From assembly GCA_030146875.1 (NCBI GenBank), contig JASLAX010000021.1, positions 1 through 64,000 of the forward strand: a DNA stretch of 64,000 nt. The letters run 5' to 3'. Below are positions 45,442 through 52,453 of this stretch, piece by piece. A program made the position numbers and the translations under genes. Under the pieces are notes generated by a model. It did no database searches, had not been told where the DNA came from, and saw only the letters and a program-made list of their open reading frames with translations. Every line of letters starts with the position of its first letter. Positions within the stretch are counted from its first letter, which is position 1. The stretch is from Longimicrobiaceae bacterium (lineage in GTDB: Bacteria > Gemmatimonadota > Gemmatimonadetes > Longimicrobiales > Longimicrobiaceae).

Positions 45442-46617
45442 GTGGAGAACCGCCAGCTTTTCACCTCCGAGTCGGTCACGGAGGGGCATCCCGACAAGAT
45501 CGCCGACCAGATCTCCGACGCCGTGCTCGACGCGATCCTCGAGCACGACCCGCGCGGCCGCGTCGCCTGCGAGACCCTGGTGACCACCGGCGTCGCCGTC
45601 GTGGCGGGTGAGATCACCACCAGCACCTACGTGGACATCCCCGCCATCGTGCGGGGCACGCTCAAGAGCATCGGCTACACCGACGCCTCGTACGGGATCG
45701 ACGGCGACACGTGCGCCGTGATGACCACCATCGACCAGCAGTCCCCCGACATCGCCCAGGGCGTGGACACGGGCGGCGCGGGCGACCAGGGGATGATGTT
45801 CGGCTACGCCTCGAACGAGAACGAGGCGCTGATGCCCACCCCCATCCTGCTGGCGCACAACCTGGCCCGCCGGCTGGCCACGGTGCGCAAGAACGGCAAG
45901 GTGAGCTGGCTGCGCCCCGACGGGAAGACGCAGGTGACGGTGGAGTACGAGGGCGACCGCCCCGTGCGCATCGACACCGTGGTGGTGAGCACCCAGCACG
46001 GCCCCGAGGTGACGCAGGAGCAGATCCGCGAGGAGATCATCGAGCGCGTGATCGTGCCCGAGCTTCCCGAGGCGCTCTTCGACCGCGACCGCTGCACCAT
46101 CCACATCAACCCCACCGGCCGCTTCGTGATCGGCGGCCCCCACGGCGACGCGGGGCTCACGGGCCGCAAGATCATCGTGGACACCTACGGCGGGATGGGC
46201 CGTCACGGCGGCGGCGCCTTCAGCGGCAAGGACCCCACCAAGGTGGACCGCTCCGCGGCGTACGCGGCGCGCTGGGCGGCGAAGCACGTGGTGGCGGCCG
46301 GGCTGGCCGGGCGCTGCGAGATCCAGCTCGCGTACGCCATCGGCGTGGCGGAGCCGGTCTCGATCCGCGTGGACACCTTCGGCACCGGCGAGGTGTCCGA
46401 GGAGGCGATCGTGGGCGCGCTGCGGCAGGTGTTCGACTTCCGACCGCAGGCGATCATCGAGGCGCTGGACCTGCGCACCCCGATCTACCAGCCCACCGCG
46501 GCCTACGGACACTTCGGGCGCAAGCCGGAGGTGGTGGGGAACGGCAAGAAGGTGAAGCTCTTCCCCTGGGAGGAGACGCTCCGCACCGACGACCTGCGCA
46601 CGGCGGCCGGGGCGTGA
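45442..46617 (+). CDS. metK: S-adenosylmethionine synthetase
   Basis: 391 aa, full length. Makes SAM from methionine and ATP. Marks: FTSESVTEGHPDKIADQISDA, GAGDQGMMFGYA, and the P-loop-like GGAFSGKDPTKVDRSAAYAAR. The GTG start is placed by the family N-terminus ENRQLFTSES and lies 48 nt after the end of the -10 box at 45389-45394. A short stem-loop follows at 46627-46649. Confidence 0.96.
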   Translation: MENRQLFTSESVTEGHPDKIADQISDAVLDAILEHDPRGRVACETLVTTGVAVVAGEITTSTYVDIPAIVRGTLKSIGYTDASYGIDGDTCAVMTTIDQQSPDIAQGVDTGGAGDQGMMFGYASNENEALMPTPILLAHNLARRLATVRKNGKVSWLRPDGKTQVTVEYEGDRPVRIDTVVVSTQHGPEVTQEQIREEIIERVIVPELPEALFDRDRCTIHINPTGRFVIGGPHGDAGLTGRKIIVDTYGGMGRHGGGAFSGKDPTKVDRSAAYAARWAAKHVVAAGLAGRCEIQLAYAIGVAEPVSIRVDTFGTGEVSEEAIVGALRQVFDFRPQAIIEALDLRTPIYQPTAAYGHFGRKPEVVGNGKKVKLFPWEETLRTDDLRTAAGA

Positions 46618-46626
46618 CGGAACGGG

Positions 46627-46649
46627 GGCGGGGCCGCGACGGCCCCGCC
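46627..46649 (+). terminator. Hairpin after metK
   Basis: A perfect 9-bp GC stem (46627-46635/46641-46649) with a 5-nt loop, 10 bp after the stop. No T-tract. Confidence 0.5.
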
Positions 46650-46734
46650 GCTCACGGACGTACCCGTGGAGGTGGAGCGCGCCGGCGGCCGTCCGCCGGG
46701 CGCCGTCCACCTCCCTCGTTTTCAGGCGGGACAG

Positions 46735-47256
46735 ATGATCCGACTGCGGGTGCAGAGCCTGGGGCTCGACCAGAACACCAAGACGCCGGTCGTCCTGCTG
46801 CAGGAGACCGAAGGAGACCGGGTCCTCCCCATCTGGATCGGCCCGGCGGAGGCGAGCGCCATCGCCATGGAGCTGGCGGGGATGAGCTTTCCCCGGCCGC
46901 TCACGCACGACCTCTTCCCCTCCATCATCAAGGGGATGGGGGGCACGCTCACGCGGGTCCTGATCACGCGCGTGCAGGACAACACCTACTTCGCCGAGCT
47001 GGTCATCCAGCGCGGCGACGACGTGTTCACGGTGGACGCGCGCCCCTCCGACTCCATCGCCATCGCGCTGCGGATGCAGGCGGAGCTCTGGGCCGACGAC
47101 GAGCTGCTGGCGTCGGCGGGGGTGGAGATCACGACGGTGTCCCCGGACCCCGACGCGGAGCCCGCGGCCCCCGGCGACCCCAAGCTCTCCCCCGAGCAGC
47201 TCCAGGAGTACCTGCGCAAGCTCGACCCCGAGGACCTGGGGCGGTTCAACCCGTGA
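46735..47256 (+). CDS. Bifunctional nuclease family protein (DUF151)
   Basis: 173 aa. The core matches DUF151: VVLLQETEGDRVLPIWIGPAEASAIAMEL and RPLTHDLFPSIIKGMGG, followed by RPSDSIAIALR. These proteins are linked to nuclease or stress functions, but activity varies. ATG 46735 begins at the conserved MIRLRVQSL. The Asp/Glu/Pro-rich tail ends with a UVR-like helix (SPEQLQEYLRKLDPEDLGRF), which is the same ending seen in related family members. Confidence 0.88.
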   Translation: MIRLRVQSLGLDQNTKTPVVLLQETEGDRVLPIWIGPAEASAIAMELAGMSFPRPLTHDLFPSIIKGMGGTLTRVLITRVQDNTYFAELVIQRGDDVFTVDARPSDSIAIALRMQAELWADDELLASAGVEITTVSPDPDAEPAAPGDPKLSPEQLQEYLRKLDPEDLGRFNP

Positions 47257-48251
47257 CCACCCTCCTGCGGCGTGCCCTCGGGGGACGGGCCGCGCCCCTC
47301 CTCCTCGCCCTCGCGCTCGCTCTCCTCGCCGCCCCCGCCGCCGCGCAGGAGATGCGCGGCGTGGTGGTCCGCGACGGCCAGCCTCTCCCGGGCGTCTCCG
47401 TCGCGCTGCACCGCGTGACCCGCGGCCAGTCGGGCGAGGTGGGGAAGGGAACCACGGCGGCGGACGGCGCGTTCCGCTTCCGCCTGCCCCCCGCGCCCGA
47501 CTCCGCCGGCTTCGTGGTGTACTTCGCCACGGCCCAGGTGGCGGGGGTGCGGTACTTCGGCCCGCCCCTCCACGCGGGCGACGCGGGGAACGACTACCGC
47601 GTGGTGGCGTACGACACCACCTCCTCGCCCGCCGCCGTCGACTCGGTCCGCATCGTACGGCGGGACGTGGCGCTGGTGCCGGACCCGCAGGGCGGGTGGG
47701 AGGTGGGCGAGATCCTGCGCATCGAGAACCGCGCCCGCCGCACCGTGGTGCCGGACGGGGGGAAGCCCGTGTGGGGCTTCACCATCCCGGCGGAGGCCAC
47801 GTCGTTCGAGGTGGGGGAGGGGAGCGTGGCGGCGAACGAGGTGGTGCAGGTGCGCTCGCGCGTCCTGCTCTCCACCCCGCTGGTCCCCGGCACGCGCGAC
47901 GTCTTCGTGCGCTACCGCATCCCGCGGGACCTGCGCGAGATGGCGGTGCCCGTCCGCGAGGCCACCGACACGCTGAACCTGTTCGTGCGCGAGCCCGCGC
48001 CGCCGGTGGAGGTGGAGGGGCTGCGCGAGACCGGGCGCTTCACGGCGGAGGGGGACAGCTTCCGCCAGTTCACCGCCGCCGGCCTGCGCTCCGGCGCGAG
48101 GGTCTCCATCGCGTGGGAGGGGCCGTCGGTGCCGCCGGTGGACCCGCGGATCGCCGCCGTAGCCCTGACGGCGGCCGTCCTGGCGGCGGGGGCGTGGGCC
48201 GCCCTGCGCCGCCGCCCGCCCGCCCCGGCCGCCGCGGCGGGGGAGGCCTAG
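47253..48251 (+). CDS. Exported protein with carboxypeptidase-regulatory-like domain and C-terminal TM
   Basis: 332 aa. A signal peptide (to about residue 33, ending AAPAAAQE) is followed by a carboxypeptidase-regulatory/cna-B-like beta domain starting MRGVVVRDGQPLPGVSVALHR. The central region is all-beta, and a C-terminal hydrophobic helix (about 301-320) precedes a short basic/Ala tail, so the mature part should sit outside the cytoplasmic membrane. GTG start overlapping the previous stop (GTGA). No specific function recognised. Confidence 0.65.
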   Translation: MTTLLRRALGGRAAPLLLALALALLAAPAAAQEMRGVVVRDGQPLPGVSVALHRVTRGQSGEVGKGTTAADGAFRFRLPPAPDSAGFVVYFATAQVAGVRYFGPPLHAGDAGNDYRVVAYDTTSSPAAVDSVRIVRRDVALVPDPQGGWEVGEILRIENRARRTVVPDGGKPVWGFTIPAEATSFEVGEGSVAANEVVQVRSRVLLSTPLVPGTRDVFVRYRIPRDLREMAVPVREATDTLNLFVREPAPPVEVEGLRETGRFTAEGDSFRQFTAAGLRSGARVSIAWEGPSVPPVDPRIAAVALTAAVLAAGAWAALRRRPPAPAAAAGEA

Positions 48252-48267
48252 CCAGGGAGGCGGCCCC

Positions 48268-49044
48268 GTGCCCCTCGTCTCCACCCGCGCGCTCGTCCTG
48301 CAGGTCTTCCCCTACAGCGAGACCAGCAAGATCCTGCGCCTGCTGACGCGCGAGGCGGGCTCGCGCTCGGTGGTGGCCAAGGGGGCGCTGCGGCCGAAGA
48401 GCCGCTACGGCGGGGTGCTGGAGCCGTTCACCGAGGGCGTGGCCTCGTTCTACCTGAAGGAGGGGCGCGAGCTGCACACCCTGTCCGGCTTCGACTTGGT
48501 GCGGTCGCGGCAGGGGCTGGGGCGCTCGCTGCCGGCGTTCGCGGGGGCCTCGCTGCTGGCCGAGCTGGCGCTGCGGCTGGCGACCGAGGAGCCGCACCCG
48601 GAGCTGTACGACTTCCTGCTCGCCGCCTGGGACGCCGTGGTGGAGGCGGACCCGGGGGACGTGGAGGGGACGGTGCTGGCGGGCGCATGGCGCATCGTGG
48701 CGCTTCTGGGGTACGAGCCACAGACGGACGCATGCGTCCACTGCGGCGCGGTGCCGGGAGACGACGAGCCGGTGCGCTTCGACGTGCTGGCGGGCGGCGT
48801 CGCCTGCCTGCGCTGCCGCCCCGCTGGGCGGGTGCTGGACGCCCCCACGCGGCGCGAGCTGCGGGGGATGACGCAGGGCGAGGTGCCCACCACGCCGCCG
48901 GCGCGCGCGGGCACCCACCGGGCGCTGCTGAAGGCATTCCTGGAGGCGCAGCTCGCCCACGACCGGCCCTTCCGCTCGCTGGACATGTTCCTGGCCGAGT
49001 CGGCGCGCGAGGCCCCCGCCGTGGGGGGCCCGGGGGTCGCTTGA
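48268..49044 (+). CDS. recO: DNA repair protein RecO
   Basis: 258 aa. It loads RecA with RecF/RecR and anneals DNA. The N-terminal OB fold begins STRALVLQVFPYSETSKILRLLT, and the zinc-ribbon CxxC pairs are seen as CVHCG and CLRC (about 152 and 179). GGGAGG precedes the GTG start. recO expression is probably shared with the upstream exported-protein gene. Confidence 0.92.
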   Translation: MPLVSTRALVLQVFPYSETSKILRLLTREAGSRSVVAKGALRPKSRYGGVLEPFTEGVASFYLKEGRELHTLSGFDLVRSRQGLGRSLPAFAGASLLAELALRLATEEPHPELYDFLLAAWDAVVEADPGDVEGTVLAGAWRIVALLGYEPQTDACVHCGAVPGDDEPVRFDVLAGGVACLRCRPAGRVLDAPTRRELRGMTQGEVPTTPPARAGTHRALLKAFLEAQLAHDRPFRSLDMFLAESAREAPAVGGPGVA

Positions 49045-49070
49045 CCGGGGCGCGAGCGGCCCGATATACT
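49041..49070 (+). promoter_or_regulatory. Promoter of the FlgD-like gene
   Basis: TTGACC (49041-49046, over the recO stop), 18 bp, TATACT (49065-49070). One of the strongest pairs in the window. Confidence 0.75.
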
Positions 49071-49150
49071 GGAGAAACAAGGCACTTGCACGCCTCACCC
49101 GATCTCGCGGAGGAGCCGACGGTCCGAAACGTCTGAACAGAGAGGTGCCG

Positions 49151-49648
49151 ATGCGACGCGCGCCCGCTGTTCTGCTCCTCCTCCTCGTGCTGGTCTACGG
49201 GTCTCTCTCCCCGCCGGAGCTGTGGTCCCAGGACCCCGAGAGCTCCCTCCCGGCGATGCCGGCGAAGGAGTTCCGGCTGGAGCAGAACCAACCCAATCCC
49301 GTCAACCCCGAGACGTGGATCCCGTTCTATCTGGAGGAGAGCCTGTTCAAGGAGGGGCAGACCGGGGTGGTCTCCATCCGCATCTACAACATCCTTCGTC
49401 AGCTGGTGGCGGTCCCCGTGGCGGTGCAGCACCCCAGGGGCAAGAACATCCCGGTGACGAGCCTCCGCTACACGGAGCCCGGGCGGAAGGTGGCGTACTG
49501 GGACGGGAAGGACCTGAACGGAAGGCGGGTGGCCTCGGGGATCTACTACTGCGAGCTGGTGGTCAACGAGAAGAACGACTTCATCCGCATGATGGTGGTG
49601 GCGCCCCGGAGGCGCGGGAGGATCTTCCCGCCGTTCTTCCGGAACTGA
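49151..49648 (+). CDS. Small secreted FlgD/T9SS-like Ig protein
   Basis: 165 aa. A signal peptide (to about residue 26, SQD) is followed by one beta-sandwich domain of the FlgD-Ig/secretion-tail type: LEQNQPNPVNPETWIPFYL, VSIRIYNILRQLV and RKVAYWDGKDLNGRRVASGIYYCELV. In other bacteria this domain is the C-terminal tail of large secreted proteins; here it is nearly the whole protein. ATG 49151 has AGAGG five bases upstream; GTG 49145 is an alternative. A strong promoter of its own suggests a dedicated role. Confidence 0.7.
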   Translation: MRRAPAVLLLLLVLVYGSLSPPELWSQDPESSLPAMPAKEFRLEQNQPNPVNPETWIPFYLEESLFKEGQTGVVSIRIYNILRQLVAVPVAVQHPRGKNIPVTSLRYTEPGRKVAYWDGKDLNGRRVASGIYYCELVVNEKNDFIRMMVVAPRRRGRIFPPFFRN

Positions 49649-49649
49649 C

Positions 49650-49681
49650 GAGGCCGGCCCGGAACGATCCGGACCGGCCTC
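49650..49681. terminator. Bidirectional terminator after the FlgD-like gene
   Basis: A 14-bp stem with one mismatch (49650-49663/49668-49681) and ACGA loop between convergent genes. Confidence 0.75.
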
Positions 49682-49708
49682 GACGGTTGTCCCTTCCGGC
49701 GCCGCGCC

Positions 49709-50062
49709 TCAGTCGATCATGTACAGGAAGCGACCGCAGTTCTCGCAGGACAGCACGTCGCGGTTGCGGTCGGCGTCCGACGCCACCGCCGTGGCCACGG
49801 CCACGAAGCAGCCGTAGCAGGTGCCGCGGATCACCGGCACCACCACCCGGGGGTGGCGGGTGCAGATGCGCAGGTACTTGTTGCGCACCTGCGGCTCCAG
49901 CGACTCCACCATCTCGTCGATCTTCTCGTCGAGCTGCGCCAGCGCGTCCTTCAGGGGAAGGTTGAACACCTCCTTCTGGAGCTCGCCCTCGGCGGTCTCC
50001 AGCTCCTTGCGCTGCGTCTTCAGGTCCTGGATCTCCAGGAGGGTCTCGAGCTGGTGGTGCAT
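49709..50062 (-). CDS. C4 zinc-ribbon / coiled-coil protein
   Basis: 117 aa. The first 60 residues are a coiled coil (LETAEGELQKEVFNLPLKDALAQLDEKIDEM), and the C-terminal half has a zinc ribbon with CYGC and CENC (about residues 82 and 105) ending in GRFLYMID. This architecture matches the zf-RING_7 (DUF164) family, whose role is unclear, possibly nucleic-acid binding. It follows ptsN by 1 bp on the same strand, so expression is shared. Confidence 0.78.
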   Translation of the reverse strand: MHHQLETLLEIQDLKTQRKELETAEGELQKEVFNLPLKDALAQLDEKIDEMVESLEPQVRNKYLRICTRHPRVVVPVIRGTCYGCFVAVATAVASDADRNRDVLSCENCGRFLYMID

Positions 50063-50063
50063 C

Positions 50064-50516
50064 TCAGACCCCCTTCTCCTGGAGCAGGTCCAGGAACTCG
50101 GCCGGGGAGCCGAGCTGCGCGAGCCGGTCGGACATGTCCGGCTCCTTGGAGAACTGCGCGATCTTGCCCAGCACCGGGAGGTACTGGTTGGAGACCTCGA
50201 GGGGCGGGGCGATGATGAGGAAGAAGTTGTGGACGGGCTGCTCGTCCATCGCCTTGTACTCCACCCCGCCGGGCTTGCGCCCGAACGCCATGCGCAGCTT
50301 GTTGACCACCAGCGAGCGGCAGTGGGGGATCGCGATCCCCCGCCCGATTCCCGTGGACCCCAGGTTCTCGCGCCGCTTGAGCATCTTGAACAGGATTCCC
50401 TGCGACTTGTCGTCGAGCCCCAGCAGCGAGATCAGCTCCTTGAGGATCTCGTCCTTGGTCTCGCCCTTGAGGTCCAGGGAGACCGCGTCTTCCGTGAAGA
50501 ACTCCCGAAGTTCCAT
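50064..50516 (-). CDS. ptsN: PTS EIIA, nitrogen-regulatory/fructose type
   Basis: 150 aa. H65 in GRGIAIPHCRSL is the phosphorylation site of the EIIA(Fru/Ntr) family. FLIIAPPLEVSNQYLPVLGKIAQF is typical for the C-terminal half. Without an EIIB/EIIC partner it is probably regulatory. It can be phosphorylated by HPr, here or via an Ntr-type path, and so connect to the PTS operon 5 kb away. Confidence 0.9.
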   Translation of the reverse strand: MELREFFTEDAVSLDLKGETKDEILKELISLLGLDDKSQGILFKMLKRRENLGSTGIGRGIAIPHCRSLVVNKLRMAFGRKPGGVEYKAMDEQPVHNFFLIIAPPLEVSNQYLPVLGKIAQFSKEPDMSDRLAQLGSPAEFLDLLQEKGV

Positions 50517-50568
50517 ATCTCGCTATCCCGTGGTTGGGTCACGAACGGCCAGGGTCCGTGGACGGGTC

Positions 50569-50597
50569 AATGTAACCGGGGCCCCCGGCACTGTCAA
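50569..50597 (-). promoter_or_regulatory. Promoter of ptsN (minus strand)
   Basis: On the minus strand: perfect TTGACA (50597-50592), 17-bp spacer, TACATT (50574-50569) followed by G. The leader to the ptsN start is about 45 nt. Confidence 0.85.
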
Positions 50598-50653
50598 AAA
50601 CGGGATACGGGCCTGTCGCTCCGGGGCTTCGGCGCGGCGGCGGCGCCGCTCGG

Positions 50654-50683
50654 TTGAGCGCGGTCGCGCGGGGGGGTTATATT
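50654..50683 (+). promoter_or_regulatory. Promoter of dus, probably leaderless
   Basis: TTGAGC (50654-50659), 18 bp, TATATT (50678-50683) followed by G. The ATG is at 50691, seven bases after the -10, exactly where transcription should begin. Confidence 0.75.
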
Positions 50684-50690
50684 GCGCCCC

Positions 50691-51695
50691 ATGCGAAAGA
50701 CCGCGTCCGAAATGCTGCGGGACGGCTCCGTCCCCCTGTACCTGGCCCCGCAGGCCGGGGTGAGCGAGTCCCCCTTCCGCCGGCTGTGCCGCTCGTTCGG
50801 CGCGGACGTGGTGGTGTCGGAGTTCGTCTCCGCCGAGGGGATCCGCCGCCACGACCGCCGCACCCACTCGTACCTGCGCTTCCACGACGACGAGCGCCCC
50901 ATCGGCATCCAGATCTTCGGCGCCGACCCCGCCGCCATGGCCGAGGCCGCGGCGCTGGTGGAGGAGGTGTACGCGCCGGACTTCCTGGACATCAACTTCG
51001 GGTGCCCGGTCAAGAAGGTGGCGAACCGCAACGGCGGCTCCGGCTGCCTGAAGGACCTGAACCTCGTCGAGGCCGTGCTGCGCGCCGTGAAGGCGGCCAT
51101 CTCCATCCCCACCACGTGCAAGATCCGCAGCGGGTGGAGCGAGGAGATGCGCAACCCGGTGGAGATCGCCCTGCGCTGCCAGGACGCCGGCGCCGAGGTG
51201 CTGACGCTGCACGCGCGGACGCGCACGCAGATGTACAGCGGCACCGCCAACTGGGACGAGATCGCCGCCGTGGTGGACGCGCTGGACATTCCGGTGATCG
51301 GCAACGGCGACGTGTGGACGGGGGATGACGCGCGCCGCATGCGCGAGCACACGGGGTGCGCGGGGATCATGATCGCGCGCGGCTCGCACGGGGCGCCGTG
51401 GATCTTCCGGCAGGCGCGGGCGGCGTTGCGCGGGGAGCCGATCCCGGCGGACCCCGGTCCGGAGGAGCGTTTCCGTGTGGTGATCGAGCACGCCCGCCAG
51501 GCCATCCTGTGGGAGCGCGACGAGGAGAAGGCGATGGTGGAGTTCCGGAAGCACCTGGGCTGGTACACGAAGGGCCTTCCCAACGGGCGCGACCTGCGCC
51601 AGGAGCTCTTCGCGGTGACCCGGCTGGAGCACGCGGAGGCGCAGCTGGAGAGCTACCTGCGCTCGTACCGCGAGTCGCACGGGGCGGCGGCGTGA
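50691..51695 (+). CDS. dusB: tRNA-dihydrouridine synthase (DusB-like)
   Basis: 334 aa. An FMN barrel that reduces uridine in the D-loop of tRNA. Catalytic Cys C105 in DINFGCPVKKV, TCKIRSGW, LHARTRTQMYSGTANW and IGNGDVWTGDDA are typical. The ATG sits where transcription from the upstream promoter should start, so the mRNA is likely leaderless. It is coupled to larB (GTGA overlap). Confidence 0.92.
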   Translation: MRKTASEMLRDGSVPLYLAPQAGVSESPFRRLCRSFGADVVVSEFVSAEGIRRHDRRTHSYLRFHDDERPIGIQIFGADPAAMAEAAALVEEVYAPDFLDINFGCPVKKVANRNGGSGCLKDLNLVEAVLRAVKAAISIPTTCKIRSGWSEEMRNPVEIALRCQDAGAEVLTLHARTRTQMYSGTANWDEIAAVVDALDIPVIGNGDVWTGDDARRMREHTGCAGIMIARGSHGAPWIFRQARAALRGEPIPADPGPEERFRVVIEHARQAILWERDEEKAMVEFRKHLGWYTKGLPNGRDLRQELFAVTRLEHAEAQLESYLRSYRESHGAAA

Positions 51696-52453
51696 CGCCG
51701 GAGCGCGTGCGCGCCCTGCTGGCGGAGGTGGCGGAGGGACGGACGTCGCCGGCGGAGGCGGAGCGGCGCCTGGCCTGGGCGCCGGTGGAGGAGCTGGGCT
51801 TCGCCCGCATCGACCACCACCGCGCGCTGCGCCAGGGCTTCCCGGAGGTGGTCTTCGGGGAGGGGAAGCGCCCCGAGCACCTGCGCGCCATCGCCGAGCG
51901 CATCGCGGAGCGGGGGGACGGCCTCCTGGTCACCCGGCTGGGCCCGGAGGGCAGGGAGGCGCTGCTCGGCGCGCTGCCGGGGATTGAGGTCGACCTCTTC
52001 GGCCGCACCGCCTTCCTGGCCCCGGCGCAGCCGACGGCGCGGCGTCCGAAGGGCCCGGTGCTGATCGTCACGGCGGGGACGAGCGACCTGCAGGTGGCGG
52101 AGGAGGCGGCGCTCTCCGCCCGCGCCTTCGGCAACCCGGTGGAGCGGCTCTCCGACGTGGGCGTCGCCGGCCTGCACCGCATCCTGGCCGCGCGCGAGGC
52201 GCTGGACCGCGCCGCCGTCGTCATCGTCGTCGCGGGCATGGAGGGGGCGCTCCCCTCCGTGGTCGGCGGCCTGGTGGCGGCGCCGGTGATCGCCGTCCCC
52301 ACGTCCGTGGGCTACGGCGCCGCCTTCGGCGGGGTGGCGGCGCTGCTGGGGATGCTGAACTCGTGCGCGTCCGGCGTGACGGTGGTGAACATCGACAACG
52401 GCTTCGGGGCGGCGAGCGCCGCCAGCCGCATCAACCTCCTGTCGGAAAGCTGA
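51692..52453 (+). CDS. larB: Nickel-pincer cofactor biosynthesis protein LarB
   Basis: 253 aa. Carboxylates nicotinic acid adenine dinucleotide to start synthesis of the lactate-racemase NPN cofactor. The C-terminal half is AIR-carboxylase (PurE)-like: VLIVTAGTSDLQVAEEAALSA, DVGVAGLHRIL, and VVAGMEGALPSVVGGLV. N-terminal motif AEGRTSPAEAERRL. No larA, larC or larE is in the window, so the cofactor partners must lie elsewhere. GTG start overlaps dusB. Confidence 0.9.
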   Translation: MTPERVRALLAEVAEGRTSPAEAERRLAWAPVEELGFARIDHHRALRQGFPEVVFGEGKRPEHLRAIAERIAERGDGLLVTRLGPEGREALLGALPGIEVDLFGRTAFLAPAQPTARRPKGPVLIVTAGTSDLQVAEEAALSARAFGNPVERLSDVGVAGLHRILAAREALDRAAVVIVVAGMEGALPSVVGGLVAAPVIAVPTSVGYGAAFGGVAALLGMLNSCASGVTVVNIDNGFGAASAASRINLLSES

